Below, one piece after another: positions 49,979-59,739 of a stretch of DNA of 64,000 bases (within the stretch, counting starts at the first letter, position 1; the number at the start of each line of letters is the position of its first letter). Source of the DNA: Actinomycetes bacterium (GTDB lineage: Bacteria > Actinomycetota > Actinomycetes > Actinomycetales > Microbacteriaceae); assembly GCA_023451265.1 (NCBI GenBank), contig JAEYAG010000080.1, positions 33,441 to 97,440 of the forward strand, in the 5' to 3' direction. The translations under genes were made by a program, and so were the position numbers. The notes under the pieces were generated by a model. The model saw only the letters and a program-made list of their open reading frames with translations, made no database searches and was not told where the DNA came from.

Positions 49979-51798
49979 TCCTCGCTCACCGCCTCGGCGG
50001 TCTCTGCCGCCGGATCGGGTGACGTCGGTGTCCGGCGAGCATCCTCGAACGTGCTCCGCTGCTCCTGCTCCGTCTCGCGCTTTCCAACTTGGATTGCGCG
50101 GGCGTCGCGGCGTTCGTCCCATCCAGCGAGGTCGAGGAGCACACTCCGCCGGTTGCGGTAAGCGAGCAGGCCGGCGGTTGGCGGCAGTCGGCGGATCTCG
50201 TCCACCGACATGAGGGGTCTCCGCTCGTGCTGTTCGCTCGTCGAGTGGCCGGCGTCGCGGGTAGACCAGGACCGCTGCTCGCGGCGAGTGTCGCGGGTGC
50301 CCAGGAGGGACTCGATGTCGCGCAGGTGCTCGACATGACTCGCTCCGCCGAGCAGCACCTTGGCCGTCGCGGCGGCCCAGATCGTGTCGGCCTCCGCCCG
50401 CGACCATGATGTCTCGGCTTGCGAGAGAGCCTGCAGCACGATGAACGTGCAGATGCCGCGACCGCCGCCATCGGCCATGATCCGTGGCAGGCTGCCCCAC
50501 CGGAACATGTTGGCGATCTCGTCGAGGATCAGTCCGAGCGGATGCGTGAGCCGTGCACCTGGCAGGGCGAGTGCGCGCTTGCGGGCGACCTCAACGATGT
50601 CGTCGAGGACGGCGCCGAGCCATCCACCCATCGCGGCCGCGCCGGACGACGAACCGATCAGGTAGAGCGTGTTCGCCGCGTCGAGGAAGCTCATCGGGTC
50701 GAGCGCCGGGTCCCCCGGGCGGGGAGAGAGCGCGTCGCGGATCTGGGGCACGGCGAGTGGAGCGACGGCACCGCTGACCCCGAACCAGATGGACGAGACG
50801 AGCTTCTCGTCGCCGGCGATGGTGGCATCGAGGCTGTCGCCCCAGCCCGGCGCGCCGTCGGCTTTGAGGATCTCGACCGCGTCGCGCGTCTGCGCCGGGC
50901 TCGTGCCCCAGTCGTAGAGCTCTGCGATGGACATGCCGCCGACGGCGGCCGCGTGGAGGAGTCGTCCGAGGACGACGCCGGACGCTTGTGCCCATTCGCC
51001 GTTCGTCGTCGAGGAGCCGAGCGCGGTGCCGGTGATGATCGCGCTGCCGCGCTGCATCGCGACCAGCGGGTCTTCGCATCCGGCGATCGGCGAGATGCGG
51101 AGCGGATGGCGGACGCCGGACAGTCCCTGCGGGTCGAACACATGGACGTCGCCGCGGGCCTGCCGCATCCGCATGGTCGCCGTGAGGTTGTCGTTCGTCG
51201 TCGAGGTCGTGATGAGAGGACCCGACCAGTCGAGGATCGCCGAGATCAGGATCCGGTAGCCCTTGCCCGAGCGGGGCGGGCCTTCGAGCGCGACGGAGTC
51301 TTCGATGGAGACGTACACGTCGCGTCCGCGTGCCGTGCCGACTCTCCACCCGACGTCTGTCGCCTGCGGGCGAGCGAGATCAGGGCGCAGCTGCGCCGCT
51401 CGACGCAGCACGGCCTTGGCGGAGAGATGGTCGCGGATCTCACTCGAGGTCGCGAATCCCGGCCGGGTGCGCAGGTCGGCAAGGAAGGCGCGGTCGGACT
51501 CCCGGTAGCGACGCACGGCGACCAGAATCCAGACGGCCGCGGCGACGATCAGGACGACGGCTGCGGCATCCACGATGCGGATCGCCGCGACCGGCATCGC
51601 GCACTGCGCCGGGGCGGCGTACGCAGAAGCGTCGCCGGTGATCGCGAGGCCGAGCCCGGCGAACAGGTGCTCGGGAATCGGGCGAGCGCTGCAGACGATC
51701 TGAGTGACGAGCTCGGCGAGGAAGCCGAACGCGAACGACAGGATCACCGCCGCCGCGATGAGGACCGCGATCGCCTTCCCGAGCATCCCCTGGTTCAT
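49975..51798 (-). CDS. Type IV coupling protein (VirD4/TraG-like), copy B
   Basis: A 607-residue protein with two N-terminal membrane helices (residues ~8-30 and ~76-96), then a cytoplasmic ATPase: Walker A EGPPRSGKGYR (173-181) and LILDEIANMF as Walker B near 440. It is the motor that couples the relaxase complex to the channel. The C-terminal ~100 residues (VDEIRRLPPTAGLLAYRNRR) are typical of actinobacterial TraG-like proteins. Its N-terminus matches the fragment at 1-193, and it sits 9 bases after the ParA-like ATPase. Confidence 0.9.
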   Translation of the reverse strand: MNQGMLGKAIAVLIAAAVILSFAFGFLAELVTQIVCSARPIPEHLFAGLGLAITGDASAYAAPAQCAMPVAAIRIVDAAAVVLIVAAAVWILVAVRRYRESDRAFLADLRTRPGFATSSEIRDHLSAKAVLRRAAQLRPDLARPQATDVGWRVGTARGRDVYVSIEDSVALEGPPRSGKGYRILISAILDWSGPLITTSTTNDNLTATMRMRQARGDVHVFDPQGLSGVRHPLRISPIAGCEDPLVAMQRGSAIITGTALGSSTTNGEWAQASGVVLGRLLHAAAVGGMSIAELYDWGTSPAQTRDAVEILKADGAPGWGDSLDATIAGDEKLVSSIWFGVSGAVAPLAVPQIRDALSPRPGDPALDPMSFLDAANTLYLIGSSSGAAAMGGWLGAVLDDIVEVARKRALALPGARLTHPLGLILDEIANMFRWGSLPRIMADGGGRGICTFIVLQALSQAETSWSRAEADTIWAAATAKVLLGGASHVEHLRDIESLLGTRDTRREQRSWSTRDAGHSTSEQHERRPLMSVDEIRRLPPTAGLLAYRNRRSVLLDLAGWDERRDARAIQVGKRETEQEQRSTFEDARRTPTSPDPAAETAEAVSEE

Positions 51799-51807
51799 GA
51801 TGGGCTC

Positions 51808-53091
51808 CTACAACGCCTCGGCAACGGCCGCGGCGGTTGCGAGCCAAGCGTCGCGCGTACGTCGCCGCAGCGCGTCGAACCGCAGCGGACCGGCCTTGAG
51901 AGCGGGATCGAACGGGATCATCTGCACCGCGCGCACGTGATCCCGGAAGCCATCCGCGATGCGGAATGCGGCCGCAGCGGACGGCTCCGACTGGGTCACG
52001 ACGACGACTGCGCGGTCGGCGAGGAGACTCGACCGCTCGTCGCGTCCGCGGAGCGCGTCGAGCAGCAAGGCGGCGGACTCTGCGGACTCGGGTGTCGCGA
52101 GCGTCGGAATGACGAGCTGGTACGAGTTGTCGACCATCCGCAGCCAGCGCTCCGCCGATTCGTCGTTCCCCGAATCGAAGAGGACGAGCCGGTAGAACCT
52201 CGCGGCGACCTGCATCAGCAGGTCGAACTCGGCCGATGCGATGCGCTGATCGGTCGCGAGCAGCTCCGGGTTCGACCGAAGCACGTCGTAGCGGTCCGAG
52301 GCTTGGTGGTGCACAAACCGGGTGATGTCGGAGACCCCGGCGCCGAGTGCGAGCAGGTGGGATGCCTCGGGCAGCAGGTCGCGCAGCGTCGTGTCGTAGA
52401 GGCCCTGCTCGGTGCGCCAGCCGAGCGTCCCGCGGGTGTCGTTGTTGTCCCACGCGAGCACGTTTCCGCCGCCCTCGCGGGCGTAGACCGCCGAGAGCAT
52501 CGCGGTGGTCATGGTCTTGCCGACGCCGCCTTTGCCGTTTGCGATCGCGATCGTGCGGCATCCGGCCCATTGTCGCGAGACGACGGAGGTCCACTCTGCG
52601 CGCTGGCGCTCGGCGGCCGAGGGCTTGATCGTGATCCCCAGCCGCTGTGCGAACCTCCGCCAGCCGCTCGCGCCGGCGGCGAGATCGGATGCGGGAGCGA
52701 GGAAGGAGGGGCGGGCGGGCGGCTCCGCAGCTGCCGCGTCGGTGGTGTCCGGCGCGGTCGGCTGCGGAGTTTCTTCGCTCACCTCCTCTCCATACGTCTT
52801 TGTCGGGGTGGTCGCGGCGACGACCGGTTCCGCGGGCGCGAGGGGCGTGAGCTGCCCGTCCGGCGCGACAAGCAGTCGGTGGTCGCCGCGGTCGCCCGAG
52901 GTGATCAGTTCGACGATCCCGCCGGTGCGTCGCGCTTCGTCGGTCGCGCGTCTGACGATCGCGTGCCGCACGTCCTCGTCTGGGGCTGCGGGGATCGACT
53001 CCGCGCGGCCGTCGAGCGTGACGAAGGTCACGTGCGCGCCGCTCACCGTCGCGTACGCGCGGGGGTGGGTGATGATCGTGCTCATGCTCAC
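51808..53091 (-). CDS. ParA/MinD-like ATPase of the transfer operon, copy B
   Basis: A 427-residue protein with a ~165-residue variable region followed by the ATPase with GKGGVGKT and the DNNDTRGTLGW segment. It is similar to the copy at 207-1508 along its whole length, including the HHQASDRYDVLRSNPELL stretch; the two differ mostly in the Pro-rich N-terminal region. ATGA overlap with the VirB4-like gene. Confidence 0.83.
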   Translation of the reverse strand: MSMSTIITHPRAYATVSGAHVTFVTLDGRAESIPAAPDEDVRHAIVRRATDEARRTGGIVELITSGDRGDHRLLVAPDGQLTPLAPAEPVVAATTPTKTYGEEVSEETPQPTAPDTTDAAAAEPPARPSFLAPASDLAAGASGWRRFAQRLGITIKPSAAERQRAEWTSVVSRQWAGCRTIAIANGKGGVGKTMTTAMLSAVYAREGGGNVLAWDNNDTRGTLGWRTEQGLYDTTLRDLLPEASHLLALGAGVSDITRFVHHQASDRYDVLRSNPELLATDQRIASAEFDLLMQVAARFYRLVLFDSGNDESAERWLRMVDNSYQLVIPTLATPESAESAALLLDALRGRDERSSLLADRAVVVVTQSEPSAAAAFRIADGFRDHVRAVQMIPFDPALKAGPLRFDALRRRTRDAWLATAAAVAEAL

Positions 53092-54698
53092 TGCTCCTCG
53101 GTGTTCTCGCGAGGTCCGGCAGTGAGCCAGCCCTCGATCCCGGTGTCGATCTCACGTGTCTCCGGCCACAGCGTGTCGAGCGTCGCCGCGTCGATCGCGC
53201 GGAAGCCGGTCTCTTCGCGGTCCGCCGGGGCCAGCGCGTCGTCGGTGGCGAACAGCTCGTACTCCCACTCGGTCGACGTCGCGAAGCAGTCGACGAGGTA
53301 GGAGTACTGACCGACATACGCGAGGAACTCGCCCTTGCGCAGATGCCGAGCCATCTCGACGTGCGGTGCCGGCAGGTTGAGTCGCGCGCGCAGCGCCGCT
53401 TGCTCCTGGCTGTTCACACGGAAGATGAACTTGTTCTCGATGTCGCCGACGATCGAATACGCGAGCGACCGCTCGAGCGAGCCCTCGTCGCCGACCGCGT
53501 CGAGGTCGCCCATCTTGTGCAGGATGACGATGTTGCTGATGCCGTAGTGACGCGAAAGCTTCAGCCACTGCTGGAACATCTGCAGCGACGAGAGCGACGT
53601 CATGTCGCGCCAACCCTCCTCGCGCACGACGTAGCGCGTGCGATGCGCGGCGCGGTCCGAGATCACGGCCTGAATCCACGCCGTCGAGCACACCTGTGTG
53701 AGCTGCGCCGCGAGATCGCCGCGCGCGAAGAGCTCGGATGTGTCGGTGACGACGATCGGCGCCTCCTGATCGAACTCCACGGTGGACTCGTCTTCGAAGA
53801 GGCCTGACAGGTCGCCCTCGACGAGCCGCCGCAGCACGAACCGTGGCTGGATCGCGCCCTCCGCGGCGTGGAACGCGGCATCCGTCTCGCCTGCGATCTC
53901 GCCAAGCTCCTCGAAGACTCCACGTAGTGTCGGGTGGTCGTCCGTGCGGAGGATGCAACGGTCGAGAGCATCGAGCAGCGCCGCGTGCTCGACCGCCGAC
54001 AGTCGTGCGCCGAGAGTCATCTCGATGAGCGCGATCAGCGTGCCGATGCGCCGCTGCTTCACCATCTGCTCGTGCTGCTCGTCCGTCGCGCCCGTTCGTC
54101 GCGGACCGCGGTCGAGCGGGTTCAGCCGCGTGCCTGTGCCTCCGCCGAGTCGGATGACCCGACCGCCGGGAATCGCCTCGGCCACCGCCACCCACTCGCC
54201 CTTGGGATCGGAGGGGACAACCACCTGATGCCCGAACGCGATCGACCTCGTCACGAGCGTCTTCACGGTCGCGGACTTGCCACCGCGGTACGCACCCAAC
54301 ACGAGGATGTTCGTCGAGAAGGTGCCTCGCTCGGACGAGTCGACGTACGCCTCCCACGGCGAGAAGTGCCACAACGCGTCGGCGTTGAGGTCGACGCCGA
54401 GGATCGGCCCGCGATGACCGAGCCCAGAATCGGCGACGAACGGGTAGATGCCCGCGATGTGCTGAGACGTCGCCTGGTGCGGCGGGATCCACGCCTTCGC
54501 GAGATTCCAATAGCCGCCGCGCACCAGCCCCGGCCCGAACGGCCCCGGAACGGCGGCCTCGGGCAGGCCACGATCGTGTCGGGATGTCCGGAGGGGCTTC
54601 TGGTCCTGCTGGGCGCGACTGATCTCGCGCTGCAGGTCGCGCTTCTCGCGCCGGCTGAGTTCGACGGGAGTGAAGGATGCCGCGTGCTTGACCATCAT
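53088..54698 (-). CDS. VirB4/TraC-like conjugation ATPase, copy B
   Basis: A 536-residue P-loop ATPase with Walker A GAYRGGKS (residues ~135-142), nearly superimposable on the copy at 1513-3120; differences cluster in the N-terminal 70 residues and the C-terminal tail. The start overlaps the SCO6880-like stop (ATGA). It provides energy for channel assembly or DNA transport. Confidence 0.88.
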   Translation of the reverse strand: MMVKHAASFTPVELSRREKRDLQREISRAQQDQKPLRTSRHDRGLPEAAVPGPFGPGLVRGGYWNLAKAWIPPHQATSQHIAGIYPFVADSGLGHRGPILGVDLNADALWHFSPWEAYVDSSERGTFSTNILVLGAYRGGKSATVKTLVTRSIAFGHQVVVPSDPKGEWVAVAEAIPGGRVIRLGGGTGTRLNPLDRGPRRTGATDEQHEQMVKQRRIGTLIALIEMTLGARLSAVEHAALLDALDRCILRTDDHPTLRGVFEELGEIAGETDAAFHAAEGAIQPRFVLRRLVEGDLSGLFEDESTVEFDQEAPIVVTDTSELFARGDLAAQLTQVCSTAWIQAVISDRAAHRTRYVVREEGWRDMTSLSSLQMFQQWLKLSRHYGISNIVILHKMGDLDAVGDEGSLERSLAYSIVGDIENKFIFRVNSQEQAALRARLNLPAPHVEMARHLRKGEFLAYVGQYSYLVDCFATSTEWEYELFATDDALAPADREETGFRAIDAATLDTLWPETREIDTGIEGWLTAGPRENTEEQ

Positions 54699-56188
54699 TT
54701 CATCCCCATCCCGATCGGCAGCGCGTTGACCATGAGCGCCTCGGCCTGCTGGCAGTAGAGAACCTGCGCCTCCATGCCCGCGCGCGAGAGCGCGTTGCGC
54801 ATCCCGGCGATGGCCTGGTCGAGGCGTTCCTCATCCGGCGCGGTGACGGTGAGGTAGGCGCCGTACTGGAACTCGCCGTGGCCGCGTGCGATCTCCTGCT
54901 CTCGCTGCTCGAGGGCGCGCCAGTCCGCGGCATCCGCTGCCGATCCGTCGGCGCCGCGCTTCGCCCGCAGCGTCTCGTTGCCGCGCCACACTTTCTTCTC
55001 ATCGCGGATGCGCTTGAGAGCCTTTCCGACGGGGACCGGAGTGAGGACGATCGAGAAGATGTGCGTGATCGCCTCGCCGGTGTGCGGATGCCGTGCGAAC
55101 ACGACGGGGGAGAGGAACCCGATGGGTGAGTCGGACCGTGGCCACTCGTGCACCCACATCGTCGTGTGCACGCCCGAATCGGTGACGACGATGCCGTTGC
55201 GCCCCTTCGGTTCCTCGAGGTACATCGGCCCGATCGCCACCGGATCGACGCCCGCGACGGCCTCCGGCCGGTTCTGGACAGTGGAAGCGAACTCCGGATC
55301 GAAGGCGAGCCGCCCGAGTGCGGCGACGTCTCGTGGGGAGAGCCAGCGACGGACCGTGATCTTCGCGGACGTCAGGGCGTCGGCGAGGTTGCCCGCTTCG
55401 ATCTGCGCGAGCGTGACGATCGCCTCCTTCCCGCCGCCGAGCGCTTTGAGCTGGCCGCCGAGAACGACGAGGTCGAGGGTGAGGACGATGTAGTTGCGGT
55501 GGGCGACCTCGAACCGCTCGGACAGGTCCATCACGTCCTGGTAGTTGTGCGCGACGGGGGAGTCGGAGCTCAGGTTCTGAACTCGCCGCACGGTGTCGTA
55601 GTGCTCACGTGCTGCGCGGATGGTCGTCGGCAGTGTGCGCTCTTGCAGCGTGACCCGCTTCACGCCCGGGCGTTGCGTGAACGGGCCGAGCACGCGGTCG
55701 AACTGCTCCGCGAGGTCGAACCGTTCCGGCAGGTCGTGCATGAGGAACCCCTGCACCTCGAGCTCCGCGATCACGGATACCGATCGGTCTTGCGGGTTGT
55801 AGGTTGCCGCGACGTTGTTGACGTCCCAGAGTTGGATCGAGGCGCGCGTGCCGGGCAGGTTGAGCGTGCCGGTCAGCCGTGGTCGCTCCGGGCGGAACTT
55901 CTCCGTCGTGGCGCCGGTCGCGTGGCGGACCTGCTTCATGAGCCAGAGTCCCGCCATCCTCGGCGTCGACATCCCGCGGATCGTCGTCAAGGCCGTAATG
56001 CCGAAGGCGAGATAGATCGGTGCTCCGTAAAGGAGCCCGAGAGGACCGAAGCGGTTCACAAAGATGAGCAGCGCGACTGCGGCGGTCGTGATGAATGTGA
56101 GCTGCCACGGATCCATGCCCATGACGACGCCCTGTCGCGAGCGGCGAGGCAGGCGGACGGGACGCGCGTACTCGGTGGACTCGGTCAT
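54695..56188 (-). CDS. SCO6880-family transfer protein (PrgI/VirB4-N-terminal-like), copy B
   Basis: A 497-residue protein with a membrane segment at residues ~28-65 (LLIFVNRFGPLGLLYGAPIY) and a VirB4-N-like remainder without a P-loop. It is colinear with the copy at 3120-4616. Together with the next gene it probably makes up a split VirB4. ATGA overlaps on both sides show tight coupling. Confidence 0.86.
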   Translation of the reverse strand: MTESTEYARPVRLPRRSRQGVVMGMDPWQLTFITTAAVALLIFVNRFGPLGLLYGAPIYLAFGITALTTIRGMSTPRMAGLWLMKQVRHATGATTEKFRPERPRLTGTLNLPGTRASIQLWDVNNVAATYNPQDRSVSVIAELEVQGFLMHDLPERFDLAEQFDRVLGPFTQRPGVKRVTLQERTLPTTIRAAREHYDTVRRVQNLSSDSPVAHNYQDVMDLSERFEVAHRNYIVLTLDLVVLGGQLKALGGGKEAIVTLAQIEAGNLADALTSAKITVRRWLSPRDVAALGRLAFDPEFASTVQNRPEAVAGVDPVAIGPMYLEEPKGRNGIVVTDSGVHTTMWVHEWPRSDSPIGFLSPVVFARHPHTGEAITHIFSIVLTPVPVGKALKRIRDEKKVWRGNETLRAKRGADGSAADAADWRALEQREQEIARGHGEFQYGAYLTVTAPDEERLDQAIAGMRNALSRAGMEAQVLYCQQAEALMVNALPIGMGMK

Positions 56189-57675
56189 GAAGAACTCCGA
56201 TCAGGCTTGGCGACGGATGTGGATTGGGGAGAGCGGGGTGGGGATGCCGCGGGCTGTGGCGTCGGTTTCTGGGCGGTGCCCGGCGTCGCGGGCGACGTGG
56301 GGGTCGTCGTCTGTGATGCGCGTGAGATGGTGGCTTGCGGGCGTGCAGTTGCGGGGCCACCGCGCGCGGCGACACCTGTCGCTCCGCGGGCCGTGGCCGG
56401 CTTCGAGGTCGGCGACGTCGAGCCAGGGCGGGAGCTCGACGAGTGCATGCCCGAGGGGAGTGAGCCCAGTCGCGTCGGTATGCGCGCCGCCGATCGCGCC
56501 GCTCCCGCGGCCATGCGTCCGCCGTGCGAGCCGAGTCGTGAGCCGATGCCGTCTGCCGCAACAGCGCCCGCGAAGCTGAACAACCCGAAGATCGCGAACG
56601 GCGCAAACGCGACGAGCACGAGCCCGACGATGAGCGGCCACGATTGCGGGTTCCAGATCGTCTTCACCGATGCCAGGCCGTTGATGATCAGCGTGACGAA
56701 GCCGATCGTGAGTGGACCGGTGAGCAGTAGGACGAAGATCGCCGAGACATAGCGGACCACCCACTGGGGTCCGATCCCGCGGACGGGGAACAGCATCCAG
56801 GCGACTGGGCCCACCATGATCAGCGCGGCGAGCACGATGTTGCGGAATGCAAACACAAGCATCAGCAGCAGCATCCCAAGCATGAGCAGGAAGTGGATGA
56901 GGAAGGCGAAGAAGTAGTTCGCTTGACCGCCCGCCCACATCACCGACTGCAGCGTCGAGTACAGGCCGTCGCGGCCGTCCTGCGCCATGATGTACCAGGT
57001 CATGTCGTCGACGGCGTTGAGCAGGTGCCCGGTGAACCACAGCGAGATGGGCACCGCAGGGACGGCGATGAACGATCGCACCAGCGCGCCGACGAGTTCT
57101 TGCCGGTCGCCGGAGACGACGGCCGCGGCGATCGCCCACACCATCGCGCCGAAGGTGATCACGAGGATCGCCCACTGCCAGAACGACCACTGATCGACCG
57201 CGGCCGTCCACAGGAGCGTCGAGGTGTCGAAGCGCATGTTGTCGGCGACGAGGAACATCATGCCTGTGGCGGCGAGTGCCATTCCCCGCCCGGCATTCTC
57301 GAACGTGACGCACACGGCGTCGCCCAAGCTGCAGCCGTACTTCACGATGAGGGCGCGCCCGCCGTCAGCCTGGATCGCCTGCACGTGACCCTCGTAGGTC
57401 GTACACACGGTCGTCCGCGATCCGTCGATGGAAACACCGACGAAGCACTGCTGCGCCGTGACGTTGTTCGGATCGTTCGGCGTGCAGGTGACCTGGTCGC
57501 TCGCGCGCTGGCAGTCGACGTCGAATGCCGGCGCCGACCAGGGCTCGCCGCTCACGGCATCCATCGGGACGATCCGCGCGGCATCCGTCTCGACGGCGTG
57601 CGCGCCGGAGCCCGACCCGAGGACGAGCAGCAACCCGACCACGAAGCCGATCCGAAGAGCGCGCGAGACGTTCAT
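56185..57675 (-). CDS. VirB6/TrbL-like polytopic membrane protein, copy B
   Basis: A 496-residue protein with a signal-like start, a Cys-containing outer loop (CTPNDPNN, CFVGV, YGCSLGDAVC), about seven membrane helices and a low-complexity Ser/Thr/Pro tail. ATG 57675 overlaps the pilin-like stop (TGATG), so upstream in-frame codons are rejected. The paralogue is 4613-6061; the membrane core is well conserved while the tails differ. Confidence 0.84.
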   Translation of the reverse strand: MNVSRALRIGFVVGLLLVLGSGSGAHAVETDAARIVPMDAVSGEPWSAPAFDVDCQRASDQVTCTPNDPNNVTAQQCFVGVSIDGSRTTVCTTYEGHVQAIQADGGRALIVKYGCSLGDAVCVTFENAGRGMALAATGMMFLVADNMRFDTSTLLWTAAVDQWSFWQWAILVITFGAMVWAIAAAVVSGDRQELVGALVRSFIAVPAVPISLWFTGHLLNAVDDMTWYIMAQDGRDGLYSTLQSVMWAGGQANYFFAFLIHFLLMLGMLLLMLVFAFRNIVLAALIMVGPVAWMLFPVRGIGPQWVVRYVSAIFVLLLTGPLTIGFVTLIINGLASVKTIWNPQSWPLIVGLVLVAFAPFAIFGLFSFAGAVAADGIGSRLGSHGGRMAAGAARSAARIPTRLGSLPSGMHSSSSRPGSTSPTSKPATARGATGVAARGGPATARPQATISRASQTTTPTSPATPGTAQKPTPQPAASPPRSPQSTSVAKPDRSSS

Positions 57676-57971
57676 CAGAATCCGAAGTCGAAGTTCACGA
57701 ACCACGCGAACAGGCCGGATGCCGCGCCGAGCACGGCCGCGGCGATGAAGATCCAGAGGATGTTCTCGCCGGCCCATGTGCGCACGCGATCGGACGCGAG
57801 GCCGCGGAACGCGAGCGCTGCGCCGGCGATGATCAGCATGATCAACACGACGAGCATGGCGCCGGCGAGGATGTACGACGCGATGACTTGGAAGCCCTGA
57901 AAGAACGGGGCGGAGAAGTCCGGCTGGATGTCGGGGACATCGACATCCGTCGGCTCGGTGTGAATGGACAT
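57675..57971 (-). CDS. Small two-helix membrane protein, VirB2/TrbC pilin-like, copy B
   Basis: 98 residues with two hydrophobic helices and a basic connecting loop (ASDRVRTWAGEN). It is nearly the same as 6067-6363 apart from the first dozen residues (SIHTEPTDVDVPDIQ). A good ribosome site (AAGGAG) precedes the ATG. The channel or pilin role is inferred. Confidence 0.78.
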   Translation of the reverse strand: MSIHTEPTDVDVPDIQPDFSAPFFQGFQVIASYILAGAMLVVLIMLIIAGAALAFRGLASDRVRTWAGENILWIFIAAAVLGAASGLFAWFVNFDFGF

Positions 57972-57990
57972 GATCGTTCTCCTTCGTTGA

Positions 57991-58605
57991 CTACTTCAGG
58001 GGGAGGCCGAGGTTGGCCATGAACGGCTCCGGGTCGACGCGCACGCCGGAATCCCGGACTTCGAAATGCAGGTGGCAACCGCTCGACCGGCCGGTCGAGC
58101 CTTCGGCGCCGAGTGGCGTGCCAGCGGACACCTCGTCGCCGACGCCAACGCGGAGCGACTCCCACTGCATGTGTCCGTAGATGGTGATGACGCCGCCGCC
58201 GTGATCGACGACGACGGCGTTGCCGTAGTCGAAGTACGCGCCGGCGACCGTCACGCGGCCGGGTCCAGCGGCGAAGACGGTCGCGCCGCAGGGCTGGTCC
58301 ATGTCGTAACCCCGGTGGTCGGACTTGCAGTAACTGCACCCCTCGACCGGGTGATACCCGAACCCACGACCCTTCGCGTAGTCGCCCGCAAGCGGGTAGC
58401 CCCACTCTCCGCTGACCGCAGGAAGCTCCGTATCGCTCACGGGTTGGTTCGCCGTCGCGCTGGCGCCGGAGACCGCGAAGGGGATAGCGATGAGCGGCGT
58501 GAAGAGGAACCCCGTGCCGAGCACGAAGACCAGGATTGCCCCTACCAGGATCTTCCGGCCAGTCCTCGTGTTGAGGGCTGCGGCGGCGATCACCGGGGCT
58601 CCCAT
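57991..58605 (-). CDS. M23-family cell-wall peptidase of the transfer system, copy B
   Basis: A 204-residue membrane-anchored LytM-type peptidase. The zinc site is complete: HRGYD, YGHM and CHLHFEV. It follows the VirB8-like gene with a one-base gap and has the same length as the copy at 6388-7002. Confidence 0.88.
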   Translation of the reverse strand: MGAPVIAAAALNTRTGRKILVGAILVFVLGTGFLFTPLIAIPFAVSGASATANQPVSDTELPAVSGEWGYPLAGDYAKGRGFGYHPVEGCSYCKSDHRGYDMDQPCGATVFAAGPGRVTVAGAYFDYGNAVVVDHGGGVITIYGHMQWESLRVGVGDEVSAGTPLGAEGSTGRSSGCHLHFEVRDSGVRVDPEPFMANLGLPLK

Positions 58606-58606
58606 G

Positions 58607-59359
58607 TCAGGGCTCCAACGGCTCCGTGAAGTACCGGACGACCTTGCAGTCTCCTGACCGCTGGTCGGTGTCGGGGGTGGGCACGGATGCCGCGCCGCAC
58701 AGCACCTGGACGCTCACGCGCACGTGGTCGTCGTACGACGTCTCCCCGCCCGAGCCATCCGAGCGGGTGAAGCTCAGCGTGACATCGGCGGTGCCGATGG
58801 ACATGTCGCCCGACGGGTCGTCGGTCACCGGAACGTTGGTGATTTCGCTGGTGACGGCGGCCGCCACGCGGCCGTCCTCGCCCGCGAGCGAGTCCCACTC
58901 GTCCTTGGGGAGCACGACGCCCTGCCGCAACTCCGTCTGCGAGTCGGTCATCGCTGCGAGCTGGTCAGCCTCGGAAGTGAAGCGGGTGTCCGGCGTGAAC
59001 CACGTGTCGAGGTAGTCGAGCCACTCCTCGCGCGTGCTCTTGGCCGTGTCGAAGGTGGACGCCGCCGCAAGCGCCGCTCGGATGTATGTGTCGGCATCCG
59101 TTGTGATCGGCTCGGGCGTCCATCCGCGGTCGGCGGCGGTCGGGTCGACGACCGCACCGTCGGGATCGGGATCAGGATCAGGATCGGCGGAGCTCGTGGG
59201 GTCCGCCGAGGCAGTGGCTCTCGTGGTCGGCGATGGTGTCGGCGTCGGCCGCGCGATCACCGCGCTCACGATGATCGCGACGATGCCGGCGAGCAGCACG
59301 ATCCCGCCGATGATCGCCCACGCGACTCCTCGGCGCCCCGAACTCTGGCTCATCATCAC
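58607..59359 (-). CDS. VirB8/TcpC-like membrane-anchored transfer protein, copy B
   Basis: A 250-residue protein with a membrane helix at residues ~12-36, a long Thr/Pro/Ser linker that includes a (DP)n run, and a ~170-residue extracytoplasmic domain. AGGAGG lies 8 bases before the GTG at 59359; two in-frame ATG codons follow immediately. First gene of transfer operon B. Its C-terminal domain aligns with 7005-7745, while the linkers differ. Confidence 0.75.
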   Translation of the reverse strand: MMMSQSSGRRGVAWAIIGGIVLLAGIVAIIVSAVIARPTPTPSPTTRATASADPTSSADPDPDPDPDGAVVDPTAADRGWTPEPITTDADTYIRAALAAASTFDTAKSTREEWLDYLDTWFTPDTRFTSEADQLAAMTDSQTELRQGVVLPKDEWDSLAGEDGRVAAAVTSEITNVPVTDDPSGDMSIGTADVTLSFTRSDGSGGETSYDDHVRVSVQVLCGAASVPTPDTDQRSGDCKVVRYFTEPLEP

Positions 59360-59362
59360 CGG

Positions 59363-59437
59363 TCAGGCCTCCTGATCTTTCAGGACGGCCACCAGGCACG
59401 GGTGGAACGGCTCGCGCGTCGGTCGCCGTGTCGGCAT
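59363..59437 (-). CDS. Conserved 24-codon micro-ORF ahead of transfer operon B
   Basis: A short frame beginning MPTRRPTRE and ending LVAVLKDQEA, the counterpart of 7742-7822. Its stop lies 3 bases before the VirB8-like start, and its last codons contain the AGGAGG ribosome site of that gene, so ribosomes finishing it could influence initiation. A leader-peptide function is possible but unproven. Confidence 0.35.
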   Translation of the reverse strand: MPTRRPTREPFHPCLVAVLKDQEA

Positions 59438-59655
59438 CCTAAGCACGTCGACGGACGCGCGATAGCGCCTTTTGTCGAAGATGTGGATAACCGACGAGGA
59501 ATCGATGCCTGTGGAGGAGGGGATGGTTTGGGGTCGCACTGAGGTGCCGTTGACGCCGTTGATCCGGTCGCGACCCGCTCGCTGCGCGAACTGCGCCGTG
59601 ACGCGCGTGGTGCGCTTCGTGGCTGCGGAAGTTCGCCGACCGGACATGCCCACAC

Positions 59656-59684
59656 GGTATAGCAGTGTGCGCGAAAAGTAAACA
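59656..59684 (-). promoter_or_regulatory. Promoter-like element of transfer operon B
   Basis: Minus-strand TGTTTA and TATACC, 17 bases apart, pointing into the transfer operon. It is identical in both hexamers and in spacing to 7960-7988. It would give an untranslated leader of about 290 bases ahead of the VirB8-like gene. Confidence 0.6.
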
Positions 59685-59739
59685 ACTAAATTGTGTGCTT
59701 TGCTGGACTTCGAGTTGAGCGTTGCGCGAAACTTAGAGC